NCBI GenBank assembly: GCA_035461245.1
Contig: DATHVP010000115.1
Coordinates: 1-64,000, forward strand
Origin: SH-MAG3 sp035461245
Lineage (GTDB): Bacteria; Gemmatimonadota; Gemmatimonadetes; Longimicrobiales; RSA9
Reading direction: 5' to 3'
Length of the DNA stretch: 64,000 bases
The notes beneath the pieces are model-generated. The model searched no databases. It saw nothing but the letters and a program-made list of their open reading frames with translations, and was not told the origin of the DNA. The number at the start of each line of letters is the position of its first letter. The first letter of the stretch is position 1. A program made the position numbers and the translations under genes. Of the stretch, positions 60,457 to 64,000 are shown one piece after another.

Positions 60457-62330
60457 GCCTCGGGCGGGGGCCCGCCCTCCGCGTACAGGGCCTCGATTTC
60501 GGCGCGGAACACGTCCTCCACGATGCGGCGGCGGATGCTCAGCTTCGGCGTGATCTCGCCCTTGTCCAGGCTGAAGTCGCGGGACAACGGCAGCACCTTC
60601 TTCGGCAACTCGTAGCGGGCGAAGCCGGCGAGTCGCTGGGCTACTTCCCGCTCCAGCTTGTCCCTCACCTCGGGCATGCGCGCGAGTTCTTCACGGCTGC
60701 CGTAGCGCAGTTGCTTGTGCTGCGCCCATGCCTCCAGCGTATCGAAATTGGGTACGACCATCAGGATCGGGTACGGCCGCTTGTCCGCGATGAGCACGGC
60801 CTCCGCAACGAAGCGACTGAGCTTGGCCGCGTTCTGGATGGGCTGCGGCGCGATGTTCTTGCCCCCCGCCGTCACCAGGATGTCCTTCTTCCGGTCCGTG
60901 ATGCGCAGGAAGCCGTCCTCATCGATGGCGCCGATGTCGCCCGTGTGGAACCAGCCGTCAGCGTCAATCATTTCCCGGGTGGCGGCTTCGTTGCGGAAAT
61001 AACCCTTCATGATCTGCGGGCCGCGGATCAGGATCTCACCGTCATCGGCGATCTTCTGTTCGGTACCCGGTATGACCCGACCCACCGTGCCGAAGCGTAG
61101 GGCCTCCGGCGTATTCACGTTCGTCACTGGCGACGTCTCCGTCAGGCCGTATCCTTCGAGGATCGTAACGCCCGCGCCGTAGAAGAACAGGGCAATCTGC
61201 TTAGGCAGCGGCGCGCCGCCGGACACGAAGAAACGGATCCGGCCGCCCAGCACGCCGCGCACCTTCCTGAACACCAGGCGGTCGGCAATGGCGTGCTTCA
61301 GCTTCAGCCCGGCACCGGGCTCCCGGCCGGCAAGCCTGGCCTCCGCGTAATCGAGTGCCTGCTGGCGGGCCCACAGCACGAGCGCCCGCTTCGGGCCCTC
61401 CGCCGAGAGGATCTTGGCATAGACCTTCTCGTAGACGCGGGGCACCGCCACCGCGATGGTCGGCTTCACCTCGCCCAGCGCCTGGACGACCTGGTCGATG
61501 ACCGAGACGTAGGCGATGGTGGTGCCGTTGCGGAAGATCAGGTAGTCCACCATCCGCTGGAATATGTGGGACAGCGGCAGGAAGCTCAGCGCAACGTCCG
61601 TCTCGTCCGTCTGCAGCACGAACTGCGTGCACGCCACGACGTTCGAGTGGATGTTGTTGTGCGTCAGCATGACGCCCTTCGGCTCCCCCGTGGTGCCCGA
61701 CGTGTAGATGAGCGTGGCGACATCGGACGGCTGCGCCTTCAGCGCTTCCGCACGGAACTCGGCCTCGTCCCAGCCCTGCGCCTCGCCCTCCCTGAGGAAC
61801 GCCGACAGCGTCATGATGGCGGGGTCTTCGGTGTCGATCTCGTCGAACACGACGATGCGTTCCAGCCCCGGCAGTTCCCGCCGGGCCTCCAGCGCCTTGT
61901 CCAGCTGCTCCTGCGTCGAGACAAACAGGACGCGGGCGCCGGCGTGCTTCAGCACGAACGCCATCTGCGACGGCGGCAGCGTCGGGTACACGGGCACGTT
62001 CTGCATGCCGGTGCACAGCATGGCGTAGTCCGCCCACGCCCACTCCGGCCGGTTCTCCGAGAGCAGGCCCACGCGGTCGCCGCGCTGCAGGCCCATGCCG
62101 CGGAGCGCGGCGCTGATGAGGCGGACGTTGCGCAGGATGTCGGCATGGCTGATGGGCTGCCAGCCGCCCTCCGTGCGCCGCAGCTGGGCGCGAGGTGACC
62201 CCTTGGCCACCGCCGCGAGGAACAGCTCGACGAGCGTTCCCTCCGGCAGGTCGGCACGGTTGGAGACGTAGGTCTGTGCCGTCTCGGGACCGGCGCCGGC
62301 GTCCACTGTGTCCGCCTGGTGTGTGGCCAT
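60453..62330 (-). CDS. Long-chain acyl-CoA synthetase
   Basis: A 625-residue adenylate-forming enzyme. The AMP motif TLIYTSGTTGEPKGVMLTH, the GYGLTETSPVT motif, DGWFHTGDIG and the linker ITDRKKDILVTAGGKNIAPQ are complete. The Lys in the last part (LDKGEITPKLSIRR) is in the usual position. It activates fatty acids with ATP and CoA. The start has GGGAGG 7 bases upstream. It is the first large gene of the coupled run down to the thioesterase. Confidence 0.94.
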   Translation of the reverse strand: MATHQADTVDAGAGPETAQTYVSNRADLPEGTLVELFLAAVAKGSPRAQLRRTEGGWQPISHADILRNVRLISAALRGMGLQRGDRVGLLSENRPEWAWADYAMLCTGMQNVPVYPTLPPSQMAFVLKHAGARVLFVSTQEQLDKALEARRELPGLERIVVFDEIDTEDPAIMTLSAFLREGEAQGWDEAEFRAEALKAQPSDVATLIYTSGTTGEPKGVMLTHNNIHSNVVACTQFVLQTDETDVALSFLPLSHIFQRMVDYLIFRNGTTIAYVSVIDQVVQALGEVKPTIAVAVPRVYEKVYAKILSAEGPKRALVLWARQQALDYAEARLAGREPGAGLKLKHAIADRLVFRKVRGVLGGRIRFFVSGGAPLPKQIALFFYGAGVTILEGYGLTETSPVTNVNTPEALRFGTVGRVIPGTEQKIADDGEILIRGPQIMKGYFRNEAATREMIDADGWFHTGDIGAIDEDGFLRITDRKKDILVTAGGKNIAPQPIQNAAKLSRFVAEAVLIADKRPYPILMVVPNFDTLEAWAQHKQLRYGSREELARMPEVRDKLEREVAQRLAGFARYELPKKVLPLSRDFSLDKGEITPKLSIRRRIVEDVFRAEIEALYAEGGPPPEA

Positions 62331-62343
62331 GGGCGACCTCCCT

Positions 62344-62754
62344 CTAGCGTAGCTCGACGTCAATGTCGATGGCGATGTCGTCGCGGAGCGAGTGCAGCAC
62401 GCTGCAGTACGTGTCCCGGGACATGTCCACGGCACGGCGCACCTTCGCCTCGTCTGTCACATCCACGCCGTCCACCAGGAACTTCATGCGCACCGCCGTC
62501 AGGCGCCGCGGCGGATCCGGCCGGCGGTCCGCCTCGAGCTGGACCTCCACGCCCGTGATGGGCAGCCGCATCTTGGTACCGATGTCAACCACGTCCGCGG
62601 CCATGCAGCCGCCGATGCCCAGGACCATGGCCACCACTGGCGACGGCCCCGTCGCGTTGTCGCCATCAACCTCCATTTCCGGGCCCGCCTTGCGCCCGCC
62701 CCGGAACCGCAGGCCCTCGCCCGTCCACTTCATTGTCACTGCCACATCCGCCAT
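62344..62754 (-). CDS. OsmC/Ohr-family peroxiredoxin-like protein
   Basis: A 136-residue thiol protein with both catalytic cysteines: one in VLGIGGCMAADVVD and one in DTYCSVLHSLR. Such proteins reduce organic hydroperoxides or act on small electrophiles. It stands just upstream of the acyl-CoA synthetase (13 bases), so cotranscription is possible. Confidence 0.88.
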   Translation of the reverse strand: MADVAVTMKWTGEGLRFRGGRKAGPEMEVDGDNATGPSPVVAMVLGIGGCMAADVVDIGTKMRLPITGVEVQLEADRRPDPPRRLTAVRMKFLVDGVDVTDEAKVRRAVDMSRDTYCSVLHSLRDDIAIDIDVELR

Positions 62755-62759
62755 GCGCT

Positions 62760-63194
62760 TCAGCTCTCCTGTTCCGGGGCGATGCCTTCCGCTCCGCGCA
62801 GCTCCTGAAGCGTCTCGCGGGCATGCTCCACGTGGCGCTGCGCCTCCGGGCTGTCCGGCGGCGTGGACAGGAACGTCTCCAGATGACGCTCCGCCTCCGC
62901 CTGCTGGCCCTGGCGCAACAGCAGGAACGCCAGCCCGTAGTGCGCGCTTGCCGTCTGCGGATGACTGGACAGGACCGTGCGGTACGTCCTGATCGCTTCA
63001 TCGGTCATGCCGATGCGCGTGTACGTGATGGCAATCTGTTGCAGGACAGCCTCGTCCTCGGGCGTCTCCCGCTGTGCCAGCCGGAACGACGTCAGTGCCT
63101 CGTGGTACTTGCCGGCCCTGAGCAGTTCGACGCCCTCATTGTAGTAGTCGACGCCATCTTCGTCCGACCCGAACAGTCTTTTCCAGATGCCCAT
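62760..63194 (-). CDS. TPR-repeat protein
   Basis: A 144-residue soluble protein with about three TPR repeats (YNEGVELLRAGKYHEALTSF, LQQIAITYTRIGMTDEAIRT, AHYGLAFLLLRQGQQAEAER). ATG 63194 is used. It lies 5 bases upstream of the OsmC gene on the same strand and is likely cotranscribed. Function unknown. Confidence 0.8.
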   Translation of the reverse strand: MGIWKRLFGSDEDGVDYYNEGVELLRAGKYHEALTSFRLAQRETPEDEAVLQQIAITYTRIGMTDEAIRTYRTVLSSHPQTASAHYGLAFLLLRQGQQAEAERHLETFLSTPPDSPEAQRHVEHARETLQELRGAEGIAPEQES

Positions 63195-63315
63195 CGGCAA
63201 GTCGGTGCGCGGGGATCATTTGCAGGCACGGCACGGCCGGGCCAGCGCGGACGGTATGAGGCTGCAAGATAGGCAGATACACAGGGGCGGGCAATCGCGC
63301 CACGCCGCTGCCGAC

Positions 63316-63342
63316 GGTGCGCGCCAGCTCTGCGCGCGCACC
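63316..63342 (-). terminator. Hairpin downstream of the partial gene
   Basis: GGTGCGCGC and GCGCGCACC pair around a 9-base loop, about 31 bases after the stop of the gene at 63373. No T run, so only a weak candidate. Confidence 0.3.
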
Positions 63343-63372
63343 CCGGGCCGGCTGCCCGCGGGCGTCAGTGCG

Positions 63373-64000
63373 TCAGGCCGGTGCGCCCGTCCGCGCGGCA
63401 ACCAGCGTGCTGCCCTCGTGGGCCACGACCTGGAGGCCCGACGGGACGAGCCGCGCCTCCGCGTCGGCCGGGGCGGGGTCCAGGACCAGGCGCCGGGCTG
63501 GCGCCACCATGCGGGCCGCTTCCTCCAGCCAGGCATCCGCGCAGCTCCCCGTCACGGCGATGCCCAGCAGCCGCCCACTGGCGAACGGCAGCCGGCCAGA
63601 GACCTCCACCCGGCTCACGCCACCGTCGCCACTCGCGTACTCCGCCGGTAGCGGCGGCCATGCAGCCAGGTCACTGCCTGCGGCCACCACCTGCACGCCG
63701 GGAATCATGTCGGCCACTGCAGTAGCGTGCGCGGCCGCATCGCCCAGCAACACCATGTGGCCGGGTCCTTCCGTCACACCCATGAGGCCGGCTAGACGCA
63801 TGGCCGTGTCCGGATCCTCGGGCGAACGGGCCGCCGTGGACCCGGAGCCGGTGTTCGCCCCTGCACCTGTGTCGGTGCCGGGCGTGCCTGGCCCGTCGGC
63901 GACTGGCTTGCCTGCCGTGCCGCCGAAGCGGGCGATGCCCTCGTGCACCGGGTACTGTTCCCTGCAGTTGGCACAACCCAGGCGTCCCTCCAGCACCCGG
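63373..64000 (-). CDS. Trm112-like/methyltransferase-type protein, 5' end cut off
   Basis: Truncated by the window edge; the true start lies beyond 64000. The visible 5' part encodes GCANCREQYPVHEGIARFGG, a zinc-ribbon tail as in Trm112-like proteins, then a low-complexity Gly/Thr stretch. The rest (about 150 residues) has a Rossmann-like alternation (HMVLLGDAA, VQVVAAGSDLAAWP, RLLGIAVTG, ARRLVLDPAPAD) suggesting a methyltransferase-related domain without a clear SAM motif. Function unknown. An ATG at 63996 exists but the zinc motif needs upstream residues. Confidence 0.55.
   Translation of the reverse strand, partial: RVLEGRLGCANCREQYPVHEGIARFGGTAGKPVADGPGTPGTDTGAGANTGSGSTAARSPEDPDTAMRLAGLMGVTEGPGHMVLLGDAAAHATAVADMIPGVQVVAAGSDLAAWPPLPAEYASGDGGVSRVEVSGRLPFASGRLLGIAVTGSCADAWLEEAARMVAPARRLVLDPAPADAEARLVPSGLQVVAHEGSTLVAARTGAPA

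Overview
The window is uniformly GC-rich and bacterial. It is rich in lipoproteins with lipobox signals and carries a type-A RNase P RNA, a two-membrane phosphate regulon with a TonB-dependent receptor and an OprP-type porin, and a CHAT-TPR giant protein. This mix fits Gemmatimonadota or a similar diderm lineage. That placement is inference from gene style, not from a marker gene.

Region 1 (1 to about 14 kb) is sparse and decayed. Intact genes are an aldo/keto reductase with a Tat signal, a LytS/LytTR two-component pair, a ZU5-like lipoprotein, a seven-repeat RCC1 lipoprotein, a nitroreductase with a DUF4126-like membrane protein, and a secreted protein of unknown function. Between them lie gene fragments: a 156-bp inverted copy of part of the Ca2+/Na+ antiporter gene, an alpha/beta-hydrolase remnant, a methyltransferase remnant, and the last codons of thiC. 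From 10994 to 14019 a 3-kb segment is bounded by a 43-bp direct repeat made of the 3' part of tRNA-Arg(CCG), like the attL/attR of an integrated element without an integrase. It holds a ribbon-helix-helix plus DUF6036 nucleotidyltransferase pair with a palindromic operator, an hsdS remnant, the antiporter and a frameshifted small membrane-protein gene.

Region 2 (13.9 to 14.7 kb) is an RNA operon: tRNA-Arg(ACG), rnpB, tRNA-Arg(CCG), with one clear promoter and one strong terminator.

Region 3 (14.8 to 40 kb, mostly minus strand) starts with a CBS protein, a lipoprotein, an SRPBCC protein and a glutaryl-CoA dehydrogenase. The CHAT-TPR protein, NAD-type isocitrate dehydrogenase, two lipoproteins and an SDR follow. 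Then comes a complete phosphate system: phoU, pstB, pstA, pstC, pstS, porin, phoR, phoB, and upstream a lipoprotein, a beta-helix lipoprotein and a TonB receptor. Iterated 11-bp PhoB-like boxes precede the porin, phoB and the receptor, suggesting one regulon spanning both membranes.

Region 4 (40 to 64 kb) is dense and housekeeping-like: mgtE, a LeuA-type synthase, an M20 peptidase, a sugar nucleotidyltransferase, and a plus-strand run of SIMPL protein, small protein, amidohydrolase and a Lon protease whose AAA+ motifs are degraded while its protease dyad is intact. A dicarboxylate symporter, a DUF445 protein and a long translationally coupled minus-strand operon follow (acyl-CoA synthetase, cutA, TPR, macro domain, transglutaminase, ABC ATPase and permease, inositol-phosphatase-like enzyme, small membrane proteins, thioesterase). 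The window ends in OsmC, TPR and a truncated Trm112-like protein gene.
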